A stretch of DNA of 13,422 nt from contig DAOUGC010000205.1 of the NCBI GenBank assembly GCA_034429695.1, forward strand, positions 1-13,422, in the 5' to 3' direction. A program made the translations under genes and the position numbers. The DNA comes from DAOUGC01 sp034429695. GTDB lineage: Bacteria; Chloroflexota; Anaerolineae; Anaerolineales; Anaerolineaceae. The notes beneath the pieces were generated by a model. The model was not told the DNA's origin and ran no database searches. It worked only from the letters and a program-made list of their open reading frames with translations. Each line of letters starts with the position of its first letter. The first letter of the stretch is position 1. Below, piece by piece: positions 13,420 through 13,422 of this stretch.

Positions 13420-13422
13420 TCA

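Overview
The window looks like part of a chromosome of a moderately GC-rich bacterium, most likely a member of the Chloroflexota (Anaerolineae-like). This placement is inferred from protein style: a toast-rack membrane-anchored protein, a large lipoprotein with an SGNH-like half and a beta-propeller half, a TPR-PrsW protein, and compact minus-strand housekeeping genes. There is no rRNA or other phylogenetic marker. I see no phage, transposase, CRISPR, tRNA or rRNA, and no multi-gene defence or secondary-metabolite system.

Layout. (1) 1-820: 3' part of a toast-rack (DUF4097-type) adhesin-like protein, closed by a strong intrinsic terminator. (2) 826-2930: an extended -10 promoter and a plus-strand lipoprotein gene, possibly leaderless. 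(3) 2941-5332: a minus-strand cluster read right to left: GNAT acetyltransferase, alkyltransferase-like protein (ATL), DUF1232 membrane protein, a free-standing MetH-activation-like protein with a Cys cluster, and a DUF3052-like protein. The ATL/DUF1232 pair overlaps by ATGA. (4) 5333-9275: a divergent intergenic region, then plus-strand CBS-pair protein, TPR-PrsW membrane protease and FGGY sugar kinase. A long hairpin with an alternative partner separates CBS and PrsW; PrsW and the kinase are 12 nt apart. (5) 9276-9623: a non-coding stretch with two near-identical copies of a double-hairpin element, one with a base-pair-preserving double substitution. It leads into a promoter for a small basic protein of unknown function. 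(6) 10023-11480: a methyltransferase/glycosyltransferase-2 fusion. (7) 11490-13419: xseA, xseB and a DUF212 (divergent PAP2) gene in a tightly overlapping operon.

How the genes fit together. XseA and XseB form exodeoxyribonuclease VII, and ATL flags O6-alkylguanine for nucleotide excision repair, so two parts of the window concern DNA repair. CBS, PrsW and kinase may be co-transcribed, but no shared pathway is evident. The MTase-GT2 fusion probably modifies a lipid-linked or surface glycan. The best candidates for undescribed biology are the tandem double-hairpin repeat at 9283-9587 and the switch-like hairpin at 6031-6075. No complete novel multi-protein system could be supported from sequence alone.
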